DNA of 64,000 nt. It comes from Serripes groenlandicus. Lineage: Eukaryota > Mollusca > Bivalvia > Cardiida > Cardiidae. The stretch spans positions 51,337,956 to 51,401,955 of the forward strand of contig JASEVX010000013.1 of NCBI GenBank assembly GCA_031761405.1. Reading direction: 5' to 3'. The position numbers and the translations under genes were made by a program. Shown piece by piece: positions 1 to 10,645 of the stretch. Every line of letters begins with the position of its first letter. Within the stretch, counting starts at the first letter, position 1. The notes beneath the pieces are model-generated. The model had not been told where the DNA came from. It saw nothing but the letters and a program-made list of their open reading frames with translations, and ran no database searches.

Positions 1-84
1 GAGTGATAACTCAACATTGCATGCACCCATGACCCTAAAAACTTAACATGGCGGCTGGGGGTGACCAGCAGATGACCCCTATTA
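1..84 (+). repeat. Transposon-like fragment embedded in satellite array (copy 1)
   Basis: About 85 bp starting GAGTGATAACTCAACATTGC and ending near GATGACCCCTATT. It is not related to the 47-bp monomer. It matches part of the dispersed element at 59580-59780 and 60020-60230, which carries the same GTGATAA(C/A)TCAACATTG core. It repeats at 2530 and 5352. Confidence 0.85.
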
Positions 85-2529
85 TGGGTGATTTAACTAT
101 AACACTGTTGAAAGTAGAATAGTACCCTATTCTGTGTTATATAACTATAACACTGTTGAAAGTAGAGTATACACCTTTCCAGATTATATAACTATAATAC
201 TGTTAATGTAGAGTATACACCTTTCTGTGTTATATAACTATAACACTGTTGAAAGTAGAGTATACACCATTCAGATTATATAACTATAATACTGTTAAAT
301 GTAGAGTATACACCATTCTGTGTTATATAACTATAATGCTGTTGAAAGTAGAATATACACCATTCCGTGTTATATAACTATACTACTGTTAAATGTAGAG
401 TATACACCCTTCTGTGTTATATAACTATAATACTGTTAAATGTAGAGTATACACCCTCTGTGTTATATAACTATAACGCTGTTGAAAGTAGAGTATACAC
501 CATTACGGATTATATAAATATAATTCTGTTCAATATAGAGTATACACCGTTCTGTGCTATATAACTATAATACTATTGAAATTAGAATATACACCATTCT
601 GTGTTATATAACTGTAACCACTGTTGAAAATAGAGTATACACCATTCTGAAGTATATATTATAAACACTGTGAAAGTAGAGTAACACATTTCTGTGTTAT
701 ATAACTATATTACTGTTGAAAGTAGAGTAAACACAATTCCGGATTATATAACTATAATACTGTTGAAAGTAGAATATACACCATTCTGTGTTATATAACT
801 ATAATACTGTTGAATGTAGAGTAAACACAATTCCGAATTATATAACTATAATACTGTTGAATGTAGAGTATACATCCCTCTGTGTTATATAACTATAATA
901 CTGTTGAATGTAGAGTATACACCATTCTAGGTTATATAACTAAAACACTGTTGAAAGTAGAATATACACACTTCTGTGTTATATAACTATAACACTGTTG
1001 AAAGTAGAGTATACACCCTTCTGTGTTATATAACTATAATACTGTTGAAAGTAGAGTATACACCATTCTGTGTTATATAACTACAATACTGTTGAATGTA
1101 GAGTATACACCATTCTGTGTTATATAACTACAATACAGTTGAAAGTAGAGTTTACACCATTACGGATTATATAACTATAATACTGTTGAAAGTAGAGTAT
1201 ACACTATTCTGGGTTATATAACACTGTTTAAAATAGAGTATACACCATTCTGGGTCATATAACACTGTTGAAAGTAGAGTATACACCATTCTGAGTGCTA
1301 TAAGTATAATACTGTTGAAAGTAGGGTATACACTATTCTGGGTTATATAAATATAACTCTGTTGAAAGTAGAACATACACCTTTCTGTGTTATATAACTA
1401 TAACACGGTTGAAAGTAGAGTATACACCATTCAGTGTTATATAACTATAATACTGTTGAATGTAGAGTATACACCATTATGGGTGATTTAACTATAACAC
1501 TGTTGAAAGTAGAATATACCCTATTCTGTGTTATATAACTATAACACTGTTGAAAGTAGAGTATACACCTTTCTGTGTTATATAACTATAACACTGTTGA
1601 AAGTAGAGTATACACCATTCCGGATTATATAACTATAATACTGTTAAATGTAGAGTATAGACCATTCTGTGTTATATAACTATAATGCTGTTGAAAGTAG
1701 AATATACACCATTCCGTGTTATATAACTATACTACTGTTAAATGTAGAGTATACACCCTTCTGTGTTATATAACTATAACGCTGTTGAAAGTAGAGTATA
1801 CACCATTACGGATTATATAACTATAATACTGTTCAATATAGAGTATACACCGTTCTGTGTTATATAACTATAATACTATTGAAATTAGAATATACACCAT
1901 TCTGTGTTATATAACTGTAACACTGTTGAAAATAGAGTATACACCATTCTGAAGTATATAATTATAACACTGTTGAAAGTAGAGTAACACATTTCTGTGT
2001 TATATAACTATAATTCTGTTGAAAGTAGAGTAAACACAATTCCGGATTATATAACTATAATACTGTTGAAAGTAGAATATACACCATTCTGTGTTATATA
2101 ACTATAATACTGTTGAATGTAGAGTAAACACAATTCCGGATTATATAACTATAATACTGTTGAATGTAGAGTATACATCCCTCTGTGTTATATAACTATA
2201 ATACTGTTGAATGTAGAGTATACACCATTCTAGGTTATATAACTAAAACACTGTTGAAAGTAGAATATACACACTTCTGTGTTATACAACTATAACACTG
2301 TTGAAAGTAGAGTATACACCCTTCTGTTTTATATAACTATAACACTGTTGAAAGTAGAATATACACCATTCCGGATTATATAACTAAAATACTGTTGAAA
2401 GTAGAGTATAGACCATTCTCGTTTATATAACTATAATACTGTTGAAAGTAGAGTATACACCATTCTGGTTTATATAACTATAATACTGTTGAATGTAGAT
2501 TATACACCATTCTGGGTAAAATTTTGTCC

Positions 2530-2613
2530 GAGTGATAACTCAACATTGCATGCACCCATGACCCTAAAACTTAACATGGCGGCTGGGGGTGACCAGCAGA
2601 TGACCCCTATTAT
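2530..2613 (+). repeat. Transposon-like fragment embedded in satellite array (copy 2)
   Basis: Near-identical to positions 1-84 and 5352-5434. Together the three copies show that the transposon fragment has become part of a 2.5-2.8 kb higher-order satellite unit. It is preceded by GGGTAAAATTTTGTCC in copies 2 and 3. Confidence 0.85.
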
Positions 2614-5351
2614 GGGTGATTTAACTATAACACTGTTGAAAGTAGAATATACCCTATTCTGTGTTATATAACTATAACACTGTTGAAAGTAGAGTATAAA
2701 CCTTTCCAGATTATATAACTATAATACTGTTAAATGTAGAGTATACACCTTTCTGTGTTATATAACTATAACACTGTTGAACGTAGAGTATACACCATTC
2801 CAGATTATATAACTATAATACTGTTAAATGTAGAGTATACACCATTCTGTGTTATATAACTATAATGCTGTTGAAAGTAGAATATACACCATTCCGTGTT
2901 ATATAACTATACTACTGTTAAATGTAGAGTATACACCCTTCTGTGTTATATAACTATACTACTGTTAAATGTAGAGTATACACCCTATGTGTTATATAAC
3001 TATAACGCTGTTGAAAGTAGAGTATACACCATTACGGATTATATAACTATAATTCTGTTCAATATAGAGTATACACCGTTCTGTGCTATATAACTATAAT
3101 ACTATTGAAATTAGAATATACACCATTCTGTGTTATATAACTGTAACACTGTTGAAAATAGAGTATACACCATTCTGAAGTATATAATTATAACACTGTT
3201 GAAAGTAGAGTAACACATTTCTGTGTTATATAACTATAATACTGTTGAAAGTAGAGTAAACACAATTCCGGATTATATAACTATAATACTGTTGAAAGTA
3301 GAATATACACCATTCTGTGTTATATAACTATAATACTGTTGAATGTAGAGTAAACACAATTCCGGATTATATAACTATAATACTGTTGAATGTAGAGTAT
3401 ACATCCCTCTGTGTTATATAACTATAATACTGTTGAATGTAGAGTATACACCATTCTAGGTTATATAACTAAAACACTGTTGAAAGTAGAATATACACAC
3501 TTCTGTGTTATATAACTATAACACTGTTGAAAGTAGAGTATACACCTTTCTGTGTTATATAACTATAACACTGTTGAAAGTAGAGTATACACCATTCCGG
3601 ATTATATAACTATAATACTGTTAAATGTAGAGTATAGACCATTCTGTGTTATATAACTATAATGCTGTTGAAAGTAGAATATACACCATTCCGTGTTATA
3701 TAACTATACTACTGTTAAATGTAGAGTATACACCCTTCTGTGTTATATAACTATAACGCTGTTGAAAGTAGAGTATACACCATTACGGATTATATAACTA
3801 TAATACTGTTCAATATAGAGTATACACCGTTCTGTGTTATATAACTATAATACTATTGAAATTAGAATATACACCATTCTGTGTTATATAACTGTAACAC
3901 TGTTGAAAATAGAGTATACACCATTCTGAAGTATATAATTATAACACTGTTGAAAGTAGAGTAACACATTTCTGTGTTATATAACTATAATACTGTTGAA
4001 AGTAGAGTAAACACAATTCCGGATTATATAACTATAATACTGTTGAAAGTAGAATATACACCATTCTGTGTTATATAACTATAATACTGTTGAATGTAGA
4101 GTAAACACAATTCCGGATTATATAACTATAATACTGTTGAATGTAGAGTATACATCCCTCTGTGTTATATAACTATAATACTGTTGAATGTAGAGTATAC
4201 ACCATTCTAGGTTATATAACTAAAACACTGTTGAAAGTAGAATATACACACTTCTGTGTTATACAACTATAACAATGTTGAAAGTAGAGTATACACCCTT
4301 CTGTTTTATATAACTATAACACTGTTGAAAGTAGAGTATACACCATTCTAGGTTATATAACTAAAACACTGTTGAAAGTAGAATATACACACTTCTGTGT
4401 TATATAACTATAACACTGTTGAAAGTAGAGTATACACCTTTCTGTGTTATATAACTATAACACTGTTGAAAGTAGAGTATACACCATTCCGGATTATATA
4501 ACTATAATACTGTTAAATGTAGAGTATAGACCATTCTGTGTTATATAACTATAATGCTGTTGAAAGTAGAATATACACCATTCCGTGTTATATAACTATA
4601 CTACTGTTAAATGTAGAGTATACACCCTTCTGTGTTATATAACTATAACGCTGTTGAAAGTAGAGTATACACCATTACGGATTATATAACTATAATACTG
4701 TTCAATATAGAGTATACACCGTTCTGTGTTATATAACTATAATACTATTGAAATTAGAATATACACCATTCTGTGTTATATAACTGTAACACTGTTGAAA
4801 ATAGAGTATACACCATTCTGAAGTATATAATTATAACACTGTTGAAAGTAGAGTAACACATTTCTGTGTTATATAACTATAATACTGTTGAAAGTAGAGT
4901 AAACACAATTCCGGATTATATAACTATAATACTGTTGAAAGTAGAATATACACCATTCTGTGTTATATAACTATAATACTGTTGAATGTAGAGTAAACAC
5001 AATTCCGGATTATATAACTATAATACTGTTGAATGTAGAGTATACATCCCTCTGTGTTATATAACTATAATACTGTTGAATGTAGAGTATACACCATTCT
5101 AGGTTATATAACTAAAACACTGTTGAAAGTAGAATATACACACTTCTGTGTTATACAACTATAACAATGTTGAAAGTAGAGTATACACCCTTCTGTTTTA
5201 TATAACTATAACACTGTTGAAAGTAGAGTATACACCATTCCGGATTATATAACTAAAATACTGTTGAAAGTAGAGTATACACCATTCTGGTTTATATAAC
5301 TATAATACTGTTGAATGTAGATTATACACCATTCTGGGTAAAATTTTGTCC

Positions 5352-5560
5352 GAGTGATAACTCAACATTGCATGCACCCATGACCCTAAAACTTAACATG
5401 GCGGCTGGGGGTGACCAGCAGATGACCCCTATTGTGAGGTCATCATTTGAAAGGTCAAGGTCACAGCTTGTCCAATTGATAGTTAAACAATGCCTGAAGC
5501 TTTAGTCCTCAAACTTGACTTGGAGGTTGGGCCTGACCAATAGATGACCCCTTTTTATTT
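5352..5560 (+). repeat. Transposon-like element at satellite/gene boundary
   Basis: This third copy of the embedded fragment continues further than the others. It runs through a TCAAGGTCA motif (about 5455-5463) and a second subrepeat (CTCAAACTTGACTTGGAGG, then GATGACCCC) before stopping next to the exon-like sequence at 5562. It corresponds to 60290-60390 at the second gene locus. The palindromic half-site present in the locus-2 element (TGACCT after CAG) is missing here. Confidence 0.75.
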
Positions 5561-5561
5561 T

Positions 5562-5588
5562 GTACTTGATGCTATAGGCGCATCTGAG
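5562..5588 (+). other. Exon-like fragment ending in a splice donor
   Basis: The 27 bp here closely match the gene's own coding sequence at about 6062-6090 (codons for VLDVIGxxE). They match the corresponding coding segment of copy 2 even better, because both read GGCGCATCTGAG. The fragment is followed at once by GTAAGC, a good 5' splice site. It may be the 3' end of a 5' UTR exon created by partial duplication of the gene start, or a relic of an older tandem copy. The same arrangement exists at 60395-60421. Confidence 0.6.
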
Positions 5589-6009
5589 GTAAGCAGGTAA
5601 TTTAAATAAACTGAGGGAATATAACTTTCTCTGTGTATACTTCCCCCCACTGTTTCGTCTCAGTATTTGTCAGAACTATATAGCATCAGATGTGCAAACG
5701 TCATTATAAAATTATGTTTAGCACGTTATAATGGAGAGTTGTGAGAAAATATTTATTTATATAGAGAAATGAAAAACCCATAAGTCATTGTTCATTTTAT
5801 GTATTACAGATAATTGTAAATGCTAATTACAAATAGACTTGTATTGTTAGGCTCTGTTGGTTGTTACGGCAAGTTGTAGTGAAGATGGATGAATACATCT
5901 GCGCCTCTTCAATATAATATATAATTTGAATTTCAGCTTAGTTTAAATTTCCAATATAGGTATATGCAACACACAATGTTTCAATATATGATTTTGATAT
6001 TTATTACAG
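5589..6009 (+). other. Predicted 5' intron of Mab-21/cGLR copy 1
   Basis: The donor GAG|GTAAGC is at 5589. The acceptor TTATTACAG| ends at 6009, 11 bases before the ATG at 6021. The intron is conserved at locus 2 (60422-60998), where it is longer because of a CT microsatellite. No RNA data support it here, so the call rests on splice-site quality and conservation between the two loci. Confidence 0.5.
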
Positions 6010-6020
6010 ATAGACGAAAC

Positions 6021-8114
6021 ATGGACGATGCCAATGAAGAATTGTCTAAACGTCTACATGAAGTACTTGATGTTATAGGCGTAACTGAGTACAGAAGAAA
6101 GGGGTTTTGGGAGAATAGTATGGTACATGAAATAACAAGAACGTTTGCAAGCCTCAATTATTCAAAACCTCCCAACATAAGATCATACTACCTAGTTGGG
6201 AGTAAATGCGAAGGAACAACTACACTAAATATGGATCCCGATCTGGATTTCATAGAATGTGACGACAAAGTTCCTGTGGTAGAGAATGTATTCGAATCTA
6301 AACAACAGGGAATTTCTTTCCTTATTTTAACGGATGAAGACACAAAACCTGGATATGTTCGTCTTCAGATTGTTAAAGATAAACGTCCGCTTACAGTTGT
6401 AATTGGCTATATATCAGATTCTCACTTTATCGATGGGAAAGGTAGAGTATGTTATTCCCACTCCAACATTTGTGTTGACCAAAAGACATCGCGTAACGGT
6501 CCAGCGAAAACGATTCCGGGGAATAACCGTTGTAGTCAATGTGATCAAGTATATGCCTTTAGGTGTCGACATATACCGATGTCAGCCAATTCCTGGTTAC
6601 ACAGGATACGGAAAAACGGCTGGCCATCACAGAAACAACTTAAAGCAATGGGTTTATATGGTTGTTTCTTTGTTGGTGTTTCACATCCTCGTAATAAAAA
6701 CCCGTTTAGCGAATGGAGAATTTCCTTCTCACTTCAAGAACGTGACCTCATGTCAAGTCTGAACGAAACGCAACACAAGTGTTATATTCTTCTGAAGATG
6801 ATAAAGAAGGATATCATAGAACAAAAGGCCGGTAAATCTATATCATCATATCATTGTAAAACATGTCTTTTTTATACAATCGAAAATTCACATAAACATT
6901 TTTGGACTAATGATAAGCTTATACTGTGTGTACAGCAGTGTCTTAAGCGTCTATTTATTTGGGTGAAGGCAAGAAATTGTCCAAATTATTTCATTCCAGA
7001 AGAGAATATGTTCGATAAGCTCGGCGTAAATACTTGGAAAGAATTAGAGAATGTTTTGAAAAAGATAATAGAGAGTGATACCGAGTGTTTATATTCACTT
7101 ATTTGTGACAATGTTGGTGAACTTCTGAAATCTAAATTGAGTGGTGATGAAAATGTATTATGCCATGCTATTATAGTATTCAGCTATCGTTTCAGGACCT
7201 GGTTCATCCGAAAAATGTCTATGACTTCTAACACAAATACAGGTTATATAATTATGGTGAAGCAACTTCTGCTATATCTACAACATACGAACCACGTCAC
7301 AGAACATACTACGAAAGACGTAAGAATGGCACTTGACTCTATAATTCCGCATATACTATTACAATACAAACAGTGTATGTATGTCCAGTACTTGTCACAA
7401 GGAAACTTGTCCGACCTGCGTTCTATGACAATTACAAATATAAACTCAGAAATTAGTGACTGTGACCTTATCTCGTCAAAGTTATCTTTAGCATCTTTAT
7501 ATATTCAATTTGAACAGTATCACGAGGAGTGTAAGCTCATTCTAGTGTTATGTGAAAAAGAAATAGAACCATTTGTGACATCTGTGTGTAACTGTGACGA
7601 CAATATAGCTTTGCTTCTTCCCGCTCTTGCTAAACAACTAACTTTTACTGACATGTCAAGCAAAGACTTCAGACGACATTGCACCACATGCTGTATGGTA
7701 TTTCATCCATCTCAAGTTAGTCTTGTCCACCGAGCTCTTCAATACGAGATGTTTCGTATTGTGTTCACACAACCAGGATCTGAATATGAAATGAAACTGG
7801 ACTACTGGTTAAACTGGATTACGGTAGATTCAAAAATATATCTGTATTTTCTACAATATTTACTTTACTCTAATAAAGAAATTCAGCCAGAAAAAGTAAC
7901 TGCCGCGCAGAAAATATTAAACGTTCTCCAAACTGACCCCAATATTGGCCACAGAGAGACAGCATTGAACCTGTTTGGCTGGATATTTCTACAGGAAAAT
8001 AATTTACAATATGCATGGGAATGCTTTTGTTTATCATGGAAAGAAAGGCCATTTAAAAATGCAGCTAAATGGCATATGCTAATTTTATTGAGTAAACAAA
8101 TAAATAAAACATAG
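6021..8114 (+). CDS. Mab-21 / cGAS-like receptor (cGLR) type nucleotidyltransferase, copy 1
   Basis: The protein is about 697 residues from the ATG at 6021. An in-frame ATG at 5964 would add 19 hydrophobic residues, but a splice acceptor lies between the two, so the later start is preferred. Positions below count from 5964. A Gly-Ser motif (G79-S80) is followed by EGTTT and by D93-x-D95. A third acidic candidate, D194, lies in a DQVYAFRC segment that aligns with the cGAS third-aspartate strand. The Mab-21 helical domain begins at WRISFS (251) and runs past CPNYFIPEENMF (339-350). A helical extension of about 350 residues ends in a TPR-like segment (about 667-705). Family knowledge: cGLRs make cyclic di- or trinucleotides on sensing a ligand, whereas Mab-21-like members may be inactive. 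The loop before the catalytic Asp pair is atypical (LNMDP, against PGIDS in copy 2). Identification as a Mab-21-family protein is firm. Enzymatic activity, the ligand and an immune role are inferred. Confidence 0.9.
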   Translation: MDDANEELSKRLHEVLDVIGVTEYRRKGFWENSMVHEITRTFASLNYSKPPNIRSYYLVGSKCEGTTTLNMDPDLDFIECDDKVPVVENVFESKQQGISFLILTDEDTKPGYVRLQIVKDKRPLTVVIGYISDSHFIDGKGRVCYSHSNICVDQKTSRNGPAKTIPGNNRCSQCDQVYAFRCRHIPMSANSWLHRIRKNGWPSQKQLKAMGLYGCFFVGVSHPRNKNPFSEWRISFSLQERDLMSSLNETQHKCYILLKMIKKDIIEQKAGKSISSYHCKTCLFYTIENSHKHFWTNDKLILCVQQCLKRLFIWVKARNCPNYFIPEENMFDKLGVNTWKELENVLKKIIESDTECLYSLICDNVGELLKSKLSGDENVLCHAIIVFSYRFRTWFIRKMSMTSNTNTGYIIMVKQLLLYLQHTNHVTEHTTKDVRMALDSIIPHILLQYKQCMYVQYLSQGNLSDLRSMTITNINSEISDCDLISSKLSLASLYIQFEQYHEECKLILVLCEKEIEPFVTSVCNCDDNIALLLPALAKQLTFTDMSSKDFRRHCTTCCMVFHPSQVSLVHRALQYEMFRIVFTQPGSEYEMKLDYWLNWITVDSKIYLYFLQYLLYSNKEIQPEKVTAAQKILNVLQTDPNIGHRETALNLFGWIFLQENNLQYAWECFCLSWKERPFKNAAKWHMLILLSKQINKT

Positions 8115-8130
8115 GGTTAGCATGATGGAG

Positions 8131-8838
8131 ACCATCGTGATGTCATAGTTTCTTTATCTATTGGTATAAAACTTGATGAGCATTGAAGTTGAGGGTTATC
8201 GTGATATATATGAGCCGCGTCCGGCAATTTTTAGATCTTAACGTATCTGTGTACAGTCAAGACTAAAGCGTAGAATCCACATTGGCAGAGGAGTCAGCGT
8301 CGGGTATTTAAGATCGTAACGTATCTGTGTACAGTCAAGACTAAAGCGTGGAATCCACCTTGGCAGAGGAGTAGCGTCGGGTATTTAAGATCTTAACGTA
8401 TATGTGTACAGTCAAGACTAAAGCGTGGAATCCACATTGGCAGAGGAGTTAGCGTCGGGTATTTAAGATCTTAACGCATCTGCGTACAGTCAAGACTAAA
8501 GCGTAGAATCCACCTTGGCAGAGGAGATAGCGTCGGGTATTTAAGATCTTAACGCATCTGTGTACAGTCAAGACCTAAGCGTGGAATCCACCTTGGCAGA
8601 GGAGACAGCGTCGGGTATTTAAGATCTTAACGTATCTGTGTACAGTCAAGACTAGAGCGTGGAATCCACATTGGCAGAGGAGTTAGCGTCGGGTATTTAA
8701 GATCTTAACGTATCTGTGTACAGTCAAGACTAAAGCGTGGAATCCATCGTGATGTCATAGTTTCTTTATCTATTGGTATAAAACTTGAGCATTGAAGTTG
8801 AGGGTTATCGTGATATATATGAGCCGCGTCCGGGGATT
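8131..8838. repeat. 78-bp tandem array bracketed by ~95-bp direct repeats
   Basis: Seven units of about 78 bp contain ACAGTCAAGACTAAAGCG and GGAATCCAC. Starts of ACAGTCAA at 8253, 8331 and 8408 give the period. The array lies between two copies of a segment reading GTGATGTCATAGTTTCTTTA through GAGCCGCGTCCGG (8138-8224 and 8750-8834). A diverged eighth unit follows at 8840-8900. The paralogous locus keeps one of the flanks and only about two units (63217-63370), so the expansion is specific to copy 1. No function is apparent. Confidence 0.9.
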
Positions 8839-9365
8839 TAATTTCTTAACGTATCTGCGTACAGTCAGATCTTGGGCGAGGAATCCACCGTGGCCGAGCT
8901 GTTAGCATCGATACATTGGAACCGGGCGTCCAGAGTCCAGCACATTTCCTAGCCTAGTACTGGTTTGTTTACCAGGAATCATACATAAATGAACTGTCGA
9001 CGTAACTAAAATAATGTTGTAAAACGGCTGAATAACCTAATACATTTAAAGTATCTGCAGCGTCTGGCGTTTAGAGGTCTTAGTACATCTTTGCACAGTA
9101 AAGACTTTGTGTACACGCACATTCTCACCAGAGTATCTACTTTCCGAGTAAACATTACGTAGACTAAATGCATCATCTAACAAAAAACTAGAAGTGTAGC
9201 CCCAATAGTTGCACGTCAATGTTACTGTACATGATGCCAGACCGGAGAGGTAAAACGACCCCAAATCACCAGACGCGGCTTGTTTGTTTTACTATGATGC
9301 TTACAATTGATGATCATTGACCGACAAACATTCACTAAGCTATGAAATGTTCAATGTTCAAGATA
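8839..9365. other. Duplicated 3' flank of the cGLR gene, non-coding
   Basis: This sequence matches 63310-63840 downstream of the second gene almost throughout (for example CCTAGCCTAGTACTGGTTTG and GATGCCAGACCGGAGAGG). No convincing open frame is present. It shows that the duplication extends well past the coding region. Confidence 0.8.
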
Positions 9366-9450
9366 TATACTTCATGACTACTGCGAGCAGGAATCGAACC
9401 CAGGGCGTCCAGTTTTATATACGGCATGGTAAACACCCCGTCACAGCTTT
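9366..9450 (-). repeat. tRNA-derived SINE head (minus strand)
   Basis: Read on the minus strand, it contains a B-box GGTTCGATTCC preceded by a degraded A-box region with TTTACCATGCCG. It is duplicated at 63841-63920. The folding is not that of an intact tRNA gene. Confidence 0.6.
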
Positions 9451-9920
9451 TTCAGAGTAAATATTTTGGGTTTTATGATGAACGTCCCGTTTTTCTGTGA
9501 AATGGATACCATTGAAAAGATATCAGATCTATTTCGGTATTTCTTTTTATCGTATAGTAAGTTAGCTAAACGATTTCTGCTATTACTGTTAGATCAATTG
9601 CCATTCATGATTACTATTGCTGCGTATAATAATGCATACATGAATAAACTCTATAGCTGACGTGCCTTGTTATGGAAAATGTATAATGTTGTTATTGATG
9701 ATTGAGTTATATAAGAGAAACATCCTGTTTAGAGAGGAAACGGTCGTTCATAGAAAAGAGTAGATATAATGTATGCATGAGTTCGAGTTTAATTAATACA
9801 TGTTCGGAAAGAATTTTACAACACGTTTATACAAAGAATATCCCTCGGAAATTAGGCACTTGCATAATGAATTGGTTTGCGATTGTAGGCATGGTATAAC
9901 ACGCTGCTTTCATCCATTAT
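9451..9920. other. No gene recognised
   Basis: AT-rich sequence. The first part (to about 9560) still matches the end of the window at 63930-64000. Nothing else is supported. The short open frames show no recognisable domain. Confidence 0.6.
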
Positions 9921-10480
9921 TTAGTTATATCACGCCTTATCCTGGGTAAGTTGTCAGTACCACTGTTCCATTTATCCTGACACCAACGGTTTACTTATAT
10001 CACGCCGTATCCTGGGTAAGTTGTCAGTACCACTGATCCATTTATCCTAACACCAACGATTTAGTTATATCACGGCGTATCCTGGGTAAGTTGTCAGTAC
10101 CACTGTTCCATTTATCCTGACACCAACGATGTAGTTATATCACGGCGTATCCTGGGTAAGTTGCCAGTACCACTGATCCATGTATCCAGACACCAACGAT
10201 TAAGTTATATCACGGCGTATCCTGGGTAAGTTGTCAGTACCACTGATCCATTTATCCTAACACCAACGATTAAGTTATATCGCGGCGTATCCTGGGTAAG
10301 TTGTCAGTACCACCGATCCATTTATCCTGACACCAACGATTTAGTTATATCACGGCGTATTCTGTGTAAGTTGTCAGTACCACTGATCCGTTTATCCAGA
10401 CACCAACGATTTAGTTATATCACGGCATATCCTGGATAAGTTGCCAGTACCACTAATGCATTAATCCTAACACCAACGAT
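9921..10480 (-). repeat. 70-bp tandem array: amplified 3' module of a SINE
   Basis: Eight units with starts at 9921, 9991, 10061 and so on give an exact 70-bp period. Each contains TTATATCACGGCGTATCCTG, TTGTCAGTACCACTGATCC and ATCCTGACACCAACG. The reverse complement matches the single-copy 3' region of the SINE at 54390-54456 (TCAGGATAAAT, CCAGTAGTACT, ACTTATCCAGGA, TGATATAGCTAA). A related head lies at 10555-10645 in the matching orientation, so this is one SINE insertion with an expanded tail module. Confidence 0.85.
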
Positions 10481-10554
10481 TTAGTCTTGATGTTAACGCA
10501 ACCATCCTAAGCGCCGAGAAAAGAAAGCCCTTTTTACATTGTTTACAAGTATTT

Positions 10555-10645
10555 TGTATGACCCGGTCGTGGATCGAACTCGCGTCCTCCAGTTATCGAG
10601 GCGAAAGCTCTACCAATACACCACCGAGGCGGTCCCGTGTATAGT
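10555..10645 (-). repeat. tRNA-derived SINE head
   Basis: The minus strand has GGTGGTGTATTGGTAGAGC (A-box region) and GAGTTCGATCCACGACC (B-box). It is the 5' end of the SINE whose 3' module is tandemly amplified at 9921-10480. The intervening 75 bp is SINE body. Judged not to be a functional tRNA gene, because it continues into a SINE body. Confidence 0.8.

Larger units (their letters stand above)
1..5340. repeat. 47-bp satellite array A with higher-order composite units
   Basis: About 110 tandem copies of a 47-bp AT-rich unit. Each unit reads roughly TTATATAACTATAA, then CTGTTGAAAGTAGAG, then TATACACCATTC. Consecutive TTATATAACT starts at 137 and 184 give the 47-bp period. Monomers differ at a few positions (Gtt-GAAAG or -AATG, CCATTC or CCCTTC). 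A diagnostic monomer beginning GAAGTATATAAT recurs at about 649, 1951, 3177, 3928 and 4820. The last two gaps are close to 16 and 19 monomers, so blocks of monomers were copied together. A larger composite unit starts at 1, 2530 and 5352. No coding function is seen: reading frames run through the array only because stops are unevenly spaced. Confidence 0.95.

Noticed and set aside
1..5340. CRISPR-like array
   Set aside because: The 47-bp units are contiguous without unique spacers and the DNA is eukaryotic. It is a satellite.
5964..6020. N-terminal hydrophobic signal anchor on cGLR copy 1
   Set aside because: The 19 extra codons lie across a conserved splice acceptor (TTATTACAG), so they are more likely intronic than translated. 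The same applies to 60953-61009.
6403..6762. 119-codon frame inside cGLR copy 1
   Set aside because: Alternative-frame shadow of the real coding sequence; no independent domain.
10555..10645. Functional tRNA gene
   Set aside because: A- and B-boxes are present but the sequence continues into a SINE body with no clean cloverleaf or acceptor stem. The same holds for the other tRNA-like pieces (9366, 12250, 12595, 26482, 38596).
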